From assembly GCA_016200085.1 (NCBI GenBank), contig JACQFL010000045.1:1-64000 (forward strand): a DNA stretch of 64,000 bases, written 5' to 3'. This document shows, one piece after another, positions 55,254 through 64,000 of the stretch. Position 1 is the first letter of the stretch, and each line of letters opens with the position of its first letter. The notes beneath the pieces were generated by a model that worked only from the letters and a program-made list of their open reading frames with translations, did not search any database and was not told the DNA's origin. The position numbers were made by a program, and so were the translations under genes. Origin of the DNA: Candidatus Rokuibacteriota bacterium. GTDB lineage: Bacteria > Methylomirabilota > Methylomirabilia > Rokubacteriales > CSP1-6.

Positions 55254-57683
55254 TCAAAACGGTTGGAGGGCCTGGGTGCTGCGGTACTCCGCGGCGAGGT
55301 CCTCGAAGCGCGCGTACTGCGCGAGGAACACCACCTCCACCGAGCCGATGGGCCCGTTGCGCTGCTTGCCGATGATCACCTCGGCGATGTTCTGCCGATC
55401 CGGCGGCAGCTCGTCCTTCCGCTTGTACAGCGACTGCCGGTAGAGGAACAGGATCACGTCGGCGTCCTGCTCGAGCGCGCCCGACTCGCGCAGGTCCGAG
55501 AGCTGCGGCTTGTGCTCCGTCTGCGAGCGCGCCTCCACCGCCCGGGAGAGCTGGGACAGCCCGACCACGGGCACGTTCAGCTCCTTGGCCAGCGCCTTGA
55601 GCGAGCGCGAGATCTCGGAGATCTCCTGCTGGCGGTTCTCCAGCTGGGCGCGGCCGCGCATCAGCTGCAGGTAGTCGATGATGACGAGGTCGAGGCCGTG
55701 CTCGGCCTTCATCCGCCGTGATTTCGCCCGCGCCTCGAGCACGGTGAGCACGGGGCTGTCGTCGATGAAGATCGCGGCCTCGCTGAGCCGACCCGCCGCC
55801 GCGGTGAGGCGATGCCAGTCGCCGCTGTTGAGGTGGCCCGTGCGCACGGCCTGGGCGTCGACCTTGGCCTCCGAGCACAGCATGCGCTGCACGAGCTGCG
55901 GGGCCGACATCTCCAGGCTGAGCACGAGCACCTTGCCGCGGAGCTTCACCCCGACGTTCTGCGCGATGTTGAGCGCGAAGGCCGTGTTGTGTGTGACGAC
56001 GTAGTCGTCGGTGATGTAGAGCCGTGACGGATGCGTCACCGCGATGCACTGCGCCTCCGCCGTGCGGGCCGGTTCGATCGACACGAACACCGGGCGCGGC
56101 TGCCGGGTCGCCGTGGTCAACGCCCGGCCGCGCTTGCTCGAGAGCTGGAAGAGATCCTTGGCGTCGGGATAGTGGACGTTGCAGACGAACGCGCGCCGGC
56201 CGCTCTTCTTCGCGCCCTGGTAGGTGGAGGTCGTGCGCCTCGAGCGAACCGAGCACCACCCGCCGAGGGAACGTACGAGCTCCGCGACGCCGTGAGCCAG
56301 CCGCTCGCTGGTCGAGCCGAAGCGGACGCTGCCCCACCGCTCCACCCACCCATCGGTGTCCATGAGTCCGGACAGCAGCTCCAGGCGCGCGTTGCGCGAG
56401 GCATGAAGATACAGATCGGGAATGAACTTCTCCTCGCTCCGGACGTCCCCGAGCCCGAGCGTCCGCAGCGCGGACATCAACGCATTCGGCACGACACCGG
56501 CGAGGCCTTTCTGGTGCGCCCCCGCCGTCTGAACGATCCGCCAGTCGGACCCGCCGGCGGGGTGCAGCGCGAATGCCGGCTCGATGCGATCCCGCACGCG
56601 CTCGATCATCTCCGGGTCCGCCGTCGAGAACCTCACGCTGCTTCCCGAGAGGTCGCCATCGCCGAGGAGAGCTCCGAGCAGCCACGGATCGATCGGCAGG
56701 GCCCCCTGGTGTCCGTGCTCGCCGGACGGGGTGTCGATCCACAAGCGATGTCGATATCGCACCCTGCGCATCAGCTCCGCCACCCGCTCCGTGCTCAGCG
56801 TCCTCGGCTCACGCCAGCCGCGGTAATGGACCCTCCACAGATGGTCGCCCGTACACTCCGCCGCGCGCCCGTCGGAGAACGTCACGCGGAAGATCGCGCT
56901 CGTTCCCTGGGGGAAAATGCCGCTGACGACCGAGCGGCGGCCGTCCACGGACGCCAGCTCGTCGCCGAGACGCAGGTCGCCCATGCGCTTCCACCCCTCG
57001 ACGGTCTTGACCTCCGCGTCGAGAGGCTGGGCCTTCCCCATGCTCGGGCGTCCCGCGATGATGATGAAGTCCGAGGGCTGGAGGCCCGACGTCATCTCGT
57101 CGAGCTTGGCGAAGCCGGTGGCCACGCCGGTCACGTGCTCTTTCCGCTCGTAGAGCTGCTCGATGTACTCGAACGTGTTCTTGAGGATCTTGGCCACGGG
57201 CACCGCGCTGCCCTCGAGCCGGCGCTCCGCGAGCCCGAAGATCCGGCGCTCCGCCTCGTCCACCAGGCTCTGCACGTCCTCCTTGGCCTCGAAGGCCTGG
57301 CCGATGATCTGCGTGGACGTCGAGATCAGCTCGCGCAGCACGGCCATGTCGCGGACGATGCTGGCGTACGAGCTGAGATGGGCCGCGATGGAGGCGTGCT
57401 CGACGAGCAGGGCCAGCGCGGCGGGCCCCCCGACGGCGTCGAGCCGGTCGAGCCGGCGCAGCTCCTCGGTCAGCGTGATGAGGTCGACGGGCTCGGCGCG
57501 GTCGAAGAGCCGCAGCATGGTGTCGTAGATGGAGCGGTGGGCGTCGGTGTAGAAGTCGGAGGTCTTGAGGAGCTCGATGACGCGCGGGAAGGTCTCGCGC
57601 CCCTCGAGCAGGACGGCGCCGAGCACGGCACGCTCGGCGTCGAGGTTGTGCGGCGGGATCCGGGACGGGTACTCGGCCGCCAC
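55254..57683 (-). CDS. dnaB: Replicative DNA helicase DnaB, interrupted by an intein
   Basis: Hexameric replication helicase. The 809-residue reading frame holds a 460-residue DnaB split into residues 1-217 and 567-809 by a 349-residue intein. The N-terminal domain starts PPHNLDAERAVLGAVLLEG. The Walker A GRPSMGK is at 211-217, and after the intein TAFALNIAQNVG completes the P-loop. Later are EMSAPQLVQRMLC, VIIDYLQLM (Walker B) and SDLRESGALEQDAD. Without splicing the P-loop is broken and the helicase inactive. It ends the rpsF-ssb-rpsR-rplI-dnaB operon. Confidence 0.95.
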   Translation of the reverse strand: MAAEYPSRIPPHNLDAERAVLGAVLLEGRETFPRVIELLKTSDFYTDAHRSIYDTMLRLFDRAEPVDLITLTEELRRLDRLDAVGGPAALALLVEHASIAAHLSSYASIVRDMAVLRELISTSTQIIGQAFEAKEDVQSLVDEAERRIFGLAERRLEGSAVPVAKILKNTFEYIEQLYERKEHVTGVATGFAKLDEMTSGLQPSDFIIIAGRPSMGKAQPLDAEVKTVEGWKRMGDLRLGDELASVDGRRSVVSGIFPQGTSAIFRVTFSDGRAAECTGDHLWRVHYRGWREPRTLSTERVAELMRRVRYRHRLWIDTPSGEHGHQGALPIDPWLLGALLGDGDLSGSSVRFSTADPEMIERVRDRIEPAFALHPAGGSDWRIVQTAGAHQKGLAGVVPNALMSALRTLGLGDVRSEEKFIPDLYLHASRNARLELLSGLMDTDGWVERWGSVRFGSTSERLAHGVAELVRSLGGWCSVRSRRTTSTYQGAKKSGRRAFVCNVHYPDAKDLFQLSSKRGRALTTATRQPRPVFVSIEPARTAEAQCIAVTHPSRLYITDDYVVTHNTAFALNIAQNVGVKLRGKVLVLSLEMSAPQLVQRMLCSEAKVDAQAVRTGHLNSGDWHRLTAAAGRLSEAAIFIDDSPVLTVLEARAKSRRMKAEHGLDLVIIDYLQLMRGRAQLENRQQEISEISRSLKALAKELNVPVVGLSQLSRAVEARSQTEHKPQLSDLRESGALEQDADVILFLYRQSLYKRKDELPPDRQNIAEVIIGKQRNGPIGSVEVVFLAQYARFEDLAAEYRSTQALQPF
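55986..57032 (-). other. DnaB intein, class-3 type (WCT), with LAGLIDADG endonuclease
   Basis: Protein intron of 349 residues inserted between Lys and Thr of the Walker A motif. It starts with Ala (AQPLDAEVKTVEGWKRMGDL), not Cys or Ser. It has Trp at block B position 12 (TGDHLW, residue 66), Cys in block F (AQCIAV, residue 329) and Thr before the terminal His-Asn (VVTHN, residue 347), with extein Thr at +1. This W-C-T set with a non-nucleophilic first residue defines class-3 inteins. LLGALLGDG (118-126) and LLSGLMDTDG (219-228) are the two LAGLIDADG motifs, so homing activity may be intact. Confidence 0.9.
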
Positions 57684-57692
57684 GCGGGACCG

Positions 57693-58136
57693 CTATTCCC
57701 GCACGACGTTCACTTTGAGCTGCGCCGTCACCTCCGGATGGAGTCGGATCGAGACCGTCACCTCCCCGAGCGCCTTGATCGGCTCGTCGAGCTGCACGCG
57801 CCGGCGCTCGAGCTTCACGCCGTGCTTGTCGAGGAAGTCCGCGATGTCCTGGGGCGTCACCGAGCCGAAGAGCTTGCCCTCCTCGGAGGCCTGGCGGCGC
57901 TCCTCGTAGGTCAACGCCTCGATCCGCTGCTGGACGCTCTCGGCGTCGGTCTTGATGCGGCCGGCCTTGGCGTCGGCCTGCGCCTTGATGTGGGCCAGGT
58001 TCTTGAGATTGCCGGCCGTCGCGCTGAGCGCGAGCTTCTTGGGGAGCAGGTAGTTCCGGGCGTAGCCGTCGGAGACGTCCCGCACCTCGCCGCGCCGGCC
58101 GACCTTCGTCACGTCCTCGAGGAGGATGACCTTCAT
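57693..58136 (-). CDS. rplI: 50S ribosomal protein L9
   Basis: Large-subunit protein, 147 residues, full length. It has the start MKVILLEDVTKVGRRGEVRDV and GYARNYLLPKKLA, the long central helix, and the C-terminal domain with GKLFGSVTPQDIADFL. It is 7 bases after rpsR and 9 before dnaB in the classic operon. Confidence 0.97.
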   Translation of the reverse strand: MKVILLEDVTKVGRRGEVRDVSDGYARNYLLPKKLALSATAGNLKNLAHIKAQADAKAGRIKTDAESVQQRIEALTYEERRQASEEGKLFGSVTPQDIADFLDKHGVKLERRRVQLDEPIKALGEVTVSIRLHPEVTAQLKVNVVRE

Positions 58137-58143
58137 GGCCGGC

Positions 58144-58371
58144 CTATTCCGTGGACACGTACGGCAGCAGCGCCACCGTGCGCGCCCGCTTGATGGCGTG
58201 GGTGAGCTGGCGCTGGTGACGGGCGCACGAGCCGGAGATGCGGCGCGGGATGATCTTGCCGCGCTCGGTGACGAGCGCCTTCAGGCGGCGCACGTCCTTG
58301 TAGTCGACCAGCTGGATCTTGTCCGCGCAGAACTTGCAGATCTTCCGGCGGCCGAACCGCCGGCGCTTCAT
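58144..58371 (-). CDS. rpsR: 30S ribosomal protein S18
   Basis: Small-subunit protein, 75 residues, from ATG 58371. It has the C+ zinc-type start [10 protein letters not shown] and the conserved [18 protein letters not shown]. It follows ssb by 47 bases, with GGGAGG upstream of the start. Confidence 0.97.
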   Translation of the reverse strand: MKRRRFGRRKICKFCADKIQLVDYKDVRRLKALVTERGKIIPRRISGSCARHQRQLTHAIKRARTVALLPYVSTE

Positions 58372-58418
58372 CGGCTTCTGGGGCGTGGGAATGGCTCACC
58401 TCCCGTCGTGTCAGTGGA

Positions 58419-58850
58419 TCAGAACGGGACGTCGTCGTCGGACGATGCCGGGGCGCCGTCCTCGTTGGTCGCGAACGATTCGACAGGCGCGCCCGCCGGG
58501 GCGCCGGCGGGAGCGCCCTTGCCGCGGCCCATGAACTGCACGCGCTCGGCGACCACTTCGGTGACGGACCGCTTGCCGCCGTCCTTGGCCTCCCAGTCGC
58601 GCGTCTGCAGCCGGCCCTCGACCATGATCGGGCTGCCCTTGTCGAGATACTCGCCGCAGCTCTCGGCCTGCTTGCCCCAGACGACGACGGTGAGGAAGCA
58701 CGTCTCCTCGCGCTTGTCGCCGCCCTGGGTGGTGTAGTTGCGGTTCACCGCCAGTCTCAGATCGGCGACGGCGGTGCCGCTGGGGGTGTAGCGAAGCTCC
58801 GGGGGCCGGGTCAGATTGCCGATCAGGAAGACCTTGTTCAGGCTCGCCAT
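58419..58850 (-). CDS. ssb: Single-stranded DNA-binding protein
   Basis: ssDNA-binding protein, 143 residues. The OB fold (SLNKVFLIGNLTRPPELRYT, then FLTVVVWGKQAESC) is followed by a Gly/Ala/Pro-rich linker (GAPAGAPAGAPVE) and the acidic tip DDDVPF that recruits partner proteins. Its ATG abuts the rpsF stop, so coupling to rpsF is likely. Confidence 0.97.
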   Translation of the reverse strand: MASLNKVFLIGNLTRPPELRYTPSGTAVADLRLAVNRNYTTQGGDKREETCFLTVVVWGKQAESCGEYLDKGSPIMVEGRLQTRDWEAKDGGKRSVTEVVAERVQFMGRGKGAPAGAPAGAPVESFATNEDGAPASSDDDVPF

Positions 58851-59180
58851 CTAGACGACCTCCTCCACCGGTGGCGTGGCTGCCTCGGGTTTCTGGGTCG
58901 ACCGAGCCTTCTTCCGCACGGGAATCTGGGTGCTCAGGAAGCGCAGCACGCTCTCGTTGAGACGCGCCTGCCGCTCGAACTCCTTGATCATGGCGGGCTC
59001 GGCCGAGACTTCGAATATGGCGTACGTGCCCTCCCGCTGCTTGCGGATGTCGTACGCCAGCCGGCGCTTGCCCCAGTTTTCCATCTTGACGACCTGCACG
59101 CCCAGCCCCTGGAGCTGCTCGCCCAGCTGCGTGAACAGCGCGGCGATCTCCTCGTCGGTGGGACGCGGGTCGGCGATCAC
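58851..59180 (-). CDS. rpsF: 30S ribosomal protein S6
   Basis: Small-subunit protein, 109 residues, binding S18. It has KMENWGKRRLAYDIRKQREG and EPAMIKEFERQARLNESVLR, with a short Lys/Pro-rich tail. First gene of the operon. A TTGACG at 59265-59260 on the minus strand could be its -35 box, but the -10 is poor. The gap to groL (59181-59502) holds the groESL terminator and a repeat. Confidence 0.96.
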   Translation of the reverse strand: MIADPRPTDEEIAALFTQLGEQLQGLGVQVVKMENWGKRRLAYDIRKQREGTYAIFEVSAEPAMIKEFERQARLNESVLRFLSTQIPVRKKARSTQKPEAATPPVEEVV

Positions 59181-59270
59181 GAGAATTTCGTAGGGCCGCA
59201 GAAACTCACCTCCTCCCGAAGCGCCTTAGGCTATCAAACATCCGCGAGGGGGCGCAAGGCGTCAACGCCC

Positions 59271-59314
59271 GAAAAAAGATACGGCCCGGACCGGTCGGAC
59301 CCGGCCCGGGCCGT
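59271..59314 (-). terminator. Intrinsic terminator of the groESL operon
   Basis: Minus strand ACGGCCCGG (59314-59306) and CCGGGCCGT (59289-59281) form a perfect nine-base stem, followed by ATCTTTTTTC. It lies about 190 bases after the groL stop, beyond the hairpin repeats, and before rpsF. Confidence 0.75.
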
Positions 59315-59345
59315 CGCCCGCGCATCGCGCGGACTTGTTGAAGCC

Positions 59346-59494
59346 GGGGGCCCCGACATGGCCCCCAGACCCCCAACGCTCGGAGCGCCGCGGCACAGCC
59401 GTGGCGCTCGATCTTCTAGACTGGGGGCCCCGACATGGCCCCCAGACCCCCAACGCTCGGAGCGCCACGGGAAACCCGTGGCGCTCCTCGATTG
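59346..59494. repeat. Tandem pair of the third-family hairpin repeat
   Basis: Two units start at 59346 and 59423 (77 bases apart). Each has a hairpin GGGGGCC/GGCCCCC around CCGACAT, then AGACCCCCAACGCTCGG, then a second hairpin: GAGCGCCGCGGC/GCCGTGGCGCTC in the first (one mismatch) and GAGCGCCACGGG/CCCGTGGCGCTC in the second. The tips of the second hairpins differ but still pair. A third copy is at 29952-30011. Confidence 0.85.
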
Positions 59495-59502
59495 AGCGGT
59501 TG

Positions 59503-61161
<1,659 letters not shown>

Positions 61162-61449
61162 CTACTCGAGAATGGCCAGGACGTCCTCCTCGCGGAGGAT
61201 GAGGTATTCCTTGTCCTCGATCTTGACCTCGGAGCCGGAGTACTTGCCGAACAGGATCTTGTCGCCGGCCTTGACGTCCAGCGGGATCTTCTTGCCGTCC
61301 TCGCCGACCTTGCCGTTGCCGACGGCGATGACCCTGGCCTCTTGCGGCTTCTCCTTCGCAGTGTCGGGGATGATGATCCCCCCCCGCTTGACCTCCTGCT
61401 CCTCGAGCCGCTCGACGAGGATGCGGTCGTGCAACGGACGAATCTTCAT
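61162..61449 (-). CDS. groS: Co-chaperonin GroES
   Basis: 10-kDa lid of the GroEL chamber, 95 residues from ATG 61449. It shows [14 protein letters not shown], the mobile loop [20 protein letters not shown], and [25 protein letters not shown] lies about ten bases before this ATG. An in-frame ATG at 61548 would add a 33-residue Ala/Gly/Lys-rich N-terminal extension; it is preceded by GGGGG, so translation from there cannot be excluded. Confidence 0.95.
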   Translation of the reverse strand: MKIRPLHDRILVERLEEQEVKRGGIIIPDTAKEKPQEARVIAVGNGKVGEDGKKIPLDVKAGDKILFGKYSGSEVKIEDKEYLILREEDVLAILE

Positions 61450-61566
61450 GGAGCCCTTCCCTCCTTTGGTCTGTGGTGGTGCGGGGCGCGATTTGGCCGC
61501 CCCGGAACCGGTCTTCGGCGCGCCAGCCTTGCCCTTCGCCTGCGCCATGTGATCCCCCAATGTGCT

Positions 61567-61593
61567 TTAGCACTCACCTGAAGCGAGTGCTAA
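61567..61593. promoter_or_regulatory. CIRCE element (HrcA operator)
   Basis: TTAGCACTC (61567-61575), nine bases, GAGTGCTAA (61585-61593): a perfect match to the CIRCE consensus. It covers the transcription start of the groESL promoter, so HrcA is the expected repressor. hrcA itself is not in the window. Confidence 0.95.
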
Positions 61594-61621
61594 TATTAGC
61601 CGCCCTCCGGAGAGGGATCAA
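61593..61621 (-). promoter_or_regulatory. groESL promoter
   Basis: Minus strand TTGATC (61621-61616), a 17-base spacer and TAATAT (61598-61593), which shares one base with the CIRCE element. The start of transcription would lie in CIRCE near 61586. Confidence 0.8.
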
Positions 61622-61642
61622 GCGAAAAATGGAGACGGGCCG

Positions 61643-62602
61643 ATGGCCAAAAGCGTCTTGGTTTCAAGGGGCTTGGAGGACGAGGCCCGGCGGCTGCTGG
61701 AGCAGCACGCCACGGTCGATTTCCACGGGGTCGAGGATCCCCTGCCCCGGACCGACCTCATCCGTCGGCTCCAGGGCAAGGACGGGCTGATCTGCCAGAT
61801 CACGGACACCATCGACGACGAGGTCCTCGGCGCGGCCCCTGGGTTGAAGGTCGTCTCGAACATCGCCGTGGGCTACAACAACATCGACGTGGCGGCCGCG
61901 CGGCGGCGCGGCGTGATCGTCACCAACACCCCGGACGTCCTCACCGAGACCACCGCCGACTTCGCGTGGGCGCTGCTCATGGCGGCGGCGCGCCGCCTCG
62001 TCGAGGCTGACCGCTACGTGCGGACCGGCCAGTGGAAACAGTGGGAGTGGCGCCTGCTCTGGGGCGCCGACGTCCACGGCAAGACCCTCGGCATCCTCGG
62101 CTTCGGCCGCATCGGCCGGGCCGTGGCCCGCCGGGCGCGGGGCTTCGACATGCGCATCCTCTACCACGACGCCGTGCGCGCGGACAGCGCCGTCGAGCAT
62201 GAGCTCGGCGCGGCCTTCGTGCCCCGCGAGACCGTGCTGCGGGAGGCGGACTTCGTGACCCTGCACACCCCGTTCATGCCCCAGACCCGGCACCTCATCG
62301 ACGAGGCGGCGCTCCGGAGCATGAAGCGGACCGCCATTGTCGTCAACGCGGCGCGCGGGCCGATCGTCGACGAGGCGGCGCTGGCGCGGGCGCTCCGGGA
62401 GCGCTGGATCGCCGGGGCCGGGCTCGACGTCTTCGAGGAGGAGCCGCGGATCCATCCCGGGCTCCTCGACCTCGACAACGTGGTGCTGGCCCCCCACATC
62501 GCCAGCGCCTCCCAGGAGACGCGGCTGGCCATGGCCATGCTCGCGGTGCGAAACTGTGTCGCCGTGCTCGAGGGGAACCCGCCGCTCACCCCGGTGCCGT
62601 GA
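61643..62602 (+). CDS. D-isomer-specific 2-hydroxyacid dehydrogenase
   Basis: NAD(P)H-linked reductase of 319 residues, probably a glyoxylate/hydroxypyruvate reductase or related enzyme. The nucleotide motif GILGFGRIGRAVARRARGF is at about 155-173. The catalytic Arg is in VVNAARGPIVDEAAL, the Glu in DVFEEEPRIHPGL, and the His in VVLAPHIASASQETR. It diverges from groS and shares that intergenic region. It is followed 26 bases later by the MBL-fold gene. Confidence 0.9.
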   Translation: MAKSVLVSRGLEDEARRLLEQHATVDFHGVEDPLPRTDLIRRLQGKDGLICQITDTIDDEVLGAAPGLKVVSNIAVGYNNIDVAAARRRGVIVTNTPDVLTETTADFAWALLMAAARRLVEADRYVRTGQWKQWEWRLLWGADVHGKTLGILGFGRIGRAVARRARGFDMRILYHDAVRADSAVEHELGAAFVPRETVLREADFVTLHTPFMPQTRHLIDEAALRSMKRTAIVVNAARGPIVDEAALARALRERWIAGAGLDVFEEEPRIHPGLLDLDNVVLAPHIASASQETRLAMAMLAVRNCVAVLEGNPPLTPVP

Positions 62603-62628
62603 TCGTGGTCATCGAGAGGAGCCATCCC

Positions 62629-63504
62629 ATGCTCGTAGGTCGTGCCGCGGTCCTCCTCGCTGTGCCCCTGGCGCTCGCCACCGCGCCCCTCGCCCGCGGC
62701 CAGCAAGCGCCCGCCGCGTCGCCAGAGCGGGAGATCACGAAGATCGCCGGCGAGGTGTACCGCTTCCGCAACGCCGGCCACTACTCGGTCTTTGCCGTGA
62801 CGCCGGCCGGTGTCATCGCGACGGATCCGGTCAACGCGGAGGCGGCCCGCTGGCTCGAGGCCGAGCTGAGCCGGCGCTTCAACCAGCCCGTCCGGTACGT
62901 GATCTACAGCCACGACCACGCCGATCACATCTCGGGCGGCGAGGTCTTCGCCGACACGGCGGTCGTGGTCGCGCACGCCAACGCCAAGACGGTGATCGTG
63001 GGCGAGAAGCGTCCGACGGCCGTGCCCCAGCTGACCTTCACGGACGCGATGACGATCGAGCTGGGCGGCACCGTGGTCGAGCTCGCCTGGGTCGGTCGCA
63101 ATCACTCCGACAATTCCATCGTCATGCGCTTCCCGCGCGAGCGCGTGCTGTTCGCGGTGGACTTCATTCCCGTGGAAGCGCTGGCGTTTCGCGACTTCCC
63201 CGACGCGTACGTCGAGGACTGGATCGACTCGCGGCGCCGCGTCGAGGCGATGGACTTCGACGTCCTCGCGCCCGGCCACGGCACGCTCGGGACCAGGGAG
63301 CACGTGCGCCAGTTCCGCGGCGACCTCGAGGACCTCCGCGGCGAGGTCCTGCGCCTGATCCGCGAGGGCAAGAGCCTGGACGAGATCAAGCAGCAGGTCA
63401 CGATGGCGAAGTACGCCGGCTGGGCGACCTACAAGGACGCGCTCCCCCTGAACGTCGAGGGCATGTACCGCCACGTCCAGTCGCACCGGCGACCGAACTC
63501 GTAG
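62629..63504 (+). CDS. Secreted MBL-fold metallohydrolase
   Basis: Metallo-beta-lactamase-fold protein of 291 residues. Start ATG 62629 follows AGAGGAG and begins a signal peptide (LVGRAAVLLAVPLALATAPL, cleavage after ARGQQA or so). The metal site is SHDHADHISGG, with the later His in WVGRNHSDNS, Asp in FAVDFI and His in LAPGHGTLG. Quinoprotein relative-type MBL proteins share this layout. The substrate is unknown. Confidence 0.87.
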   Translation: MLVGRAAVLLAVPLALATAPLARGQQAPAASPEREITKIAGEVYRFRNAGHYSVFAVTPAGVIATDPVNAEAARWLEAELSRRFNQPVRYVIYSHDHADHISGGEVFADTAVVVAHANAKTVIVGEKRPTAVPQLTFTDAMTIELGGTVVELAWVGRNHSDNSIVMRFPRERVLFAVDFIPVEALAFRDFPDAYVEDWIDSRRRVEAMDFDVLAPGHGTLGTREHVRQFRGDLEDLRGEVLRLIREGKSLDEIKQQVTMAKYAGWATYKDALPLNVEGMYRHVQSHRRPNS

Positions 63505-63540
63505 CCCGACCCGGCGCCGCGGTCACCGGGGGAGATGAGC

Positions 63541-64000
63541 ATGGCCTACGAGCACGTCCTGGTCGAGAAGGAGGGCGGCGTGGCGCTGTTGACCATGAAT
63601 CGCCCCGACACCCTGAACGCGCTGAACCGGCAGCTCTCGCTGGAACTGCACCACGCGGTCAAGACCATGGAGGGCGACGACACGATCGGCTGCATCGTCA
63701 TCACCGGCGCCGGCGAGCGCGCCTTCTCCGCCGGCGGCGACATCCACGAGCAGCGCGAGGACGACCGGACGTACACGCAGGCGGAGCTGGACGCCCGCCG
63801 CGCCGTCACCAGCCGCGGCAGCTACGAGATCAGCGCCTGCGCCAAGCCCACCATCGGCATGATCAACGGCCTCGCGTACGGCGGGGCCGCCGTGCTCGCG
63901 TCCTCGCTGGACATGCGGATCGGGTGCGAGCACGCGCGCTTCCGCTTCCTCGCCGCCGCGTACGGCCGCATCAACAGCACGTGGACCCTGCCCAACCAGG
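63541..64000 (+). CDS. Enoyl-CoA hydratase/isomerase family protein, 3'-partial
   Basis: Crotonase-fold enzyme acting on acyl-CoA thioesters; the first 153 residues are in the window. It starts AYEHVLVEKEGGVALLTMNR and has the oxyanion-hole segments RAFSAGGDIHEQ and INGLAYGGAAVLASSLDMRI. The usual hydratase Glu region falls at or near HARFRFLAAAYGRI. ATG 63541 is taken; ATG 63535 in frame is too close to GGGGGAG. The gene runs off the right edge. Confidence 0.88.
   Translation, partial: MAYEHVLVEKEGGVALLTMNRPDTLNALNRQLSLELHHAVKTMEGDDTIGCIVITGAGERAFSAGGDIHEQREDDRTYTQAELDARRAVTSRGSYEISACAKPTIGMINGLAYGGAAVLASSLDMRIGCEHARFRFLAAAYGRINSTWTLPNQ

Noticed and set aside
59346..59494. CRISPR array
   Set aside because: Only two units at this locus, with no spacers of regular length between short direct repeats and no cas genes; the units are hairpin repeats.

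Overview
The window is a 64 kb stretch of very GC-rich bacterial chromosome, about 70% G+C by eye. It has dense operons, many GTG starts, stop/start overlaps of the ATGA and GTGA kind, and good Shine-Dalgarno sites. Gene content (an mreBCD-mrdA-rodA-rng block, rpsF-ssb-rpsR-rplI-dnaB, groESL behind a CIRCE element, a GlgE-type alpha-glucan cluster, ABC importers for unknown substrates, a CsoR/CopA copper operon) fits an uncultured soil or groundwater lineage such as Candidatus Rokubacteria (Methylomirabilota). That placement is inference from composition and gene style; no 16S rRNA gene is present to test it.

Layout. 0-12 kb: the end of a 1-Cys peroxiredoxin with an apparent frameshift, an RhlE-type RNA helicase, an alcohol dehydrogenase, a hotdog thioesterase, a sugar ABC importer (binding protein plus two permeases), a peptide/nickel-type ABC importer on the other strand (no ATPase in either), and a VapBC-like toxin-antitoxin pair whose antitoxin lacks a normal start codon. 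12-25.6 kb: tRNA-Phe, a coupled trio (D-glutamate cyclase, class-III aminotransferase, PCuAC-like lipoprotein), then the alpha-glucan block treZ / GH57 branching enzyme / glgC / GH57 (DUF3536) / glgE / maltokinase. 25.6-34 kb: gamma-glutamyltransferase, a HypE-like AIR-synthase-family protein, an FmdB zinc ribbon, ftcD, DUF2889, and a csoR-copA-YHS copper operon with a visible promoter and operator. 34-41 kb: rng, rodA, mrdA, mreD, mreC, mreB, the cell-elongation block. 41-43 kb: two cold-shock genes, each behind a long leader containing its own promoter and an intrinsic terminator, followed by a strongly structured intergenic RNA candidate with a 16S-rRNA-tail-like sequence. 43-55 kb: ComEA-like HhH protein, HNH nuclease, ABC-F ATPase, PPOX-fold protein, an AhpD-like gene with an in-frame TGA and a SECIS-like hairpin (predicted selenoprotein), an MFS pump, DUF971, an AlkA-type glycosylase, a KimA-like transporter and a HyuA/DUF917/AroM cluster. 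55-64 kb: dnaB interrupted by a class-3-type intein, rplI, rpsR, ssb, rpsF, groL/groS, a 2-hydroxyacid dehydrogenase, an MBL-fold protein and the start of an enoyl-CoA hydratase.

The most unusual content is not protein coding. Three intergenic loci (near 0.6, 7.3 and 33.8 kb) carry inverted repeats whose 35-44 bp arms are unrelated between copies but pair almost perfectly within each copy. All three enclose a 69-70 nt loop with the same ends and share the same loop-proximal stem end. Two further dispersed repeat families are present: one inserted in frame into a D-glutamate cyclase gene, and one ending in hairpins with compensatory changes. Together with the selenoprotein, the intein and the cold-shock leaders, these are the points to check first.
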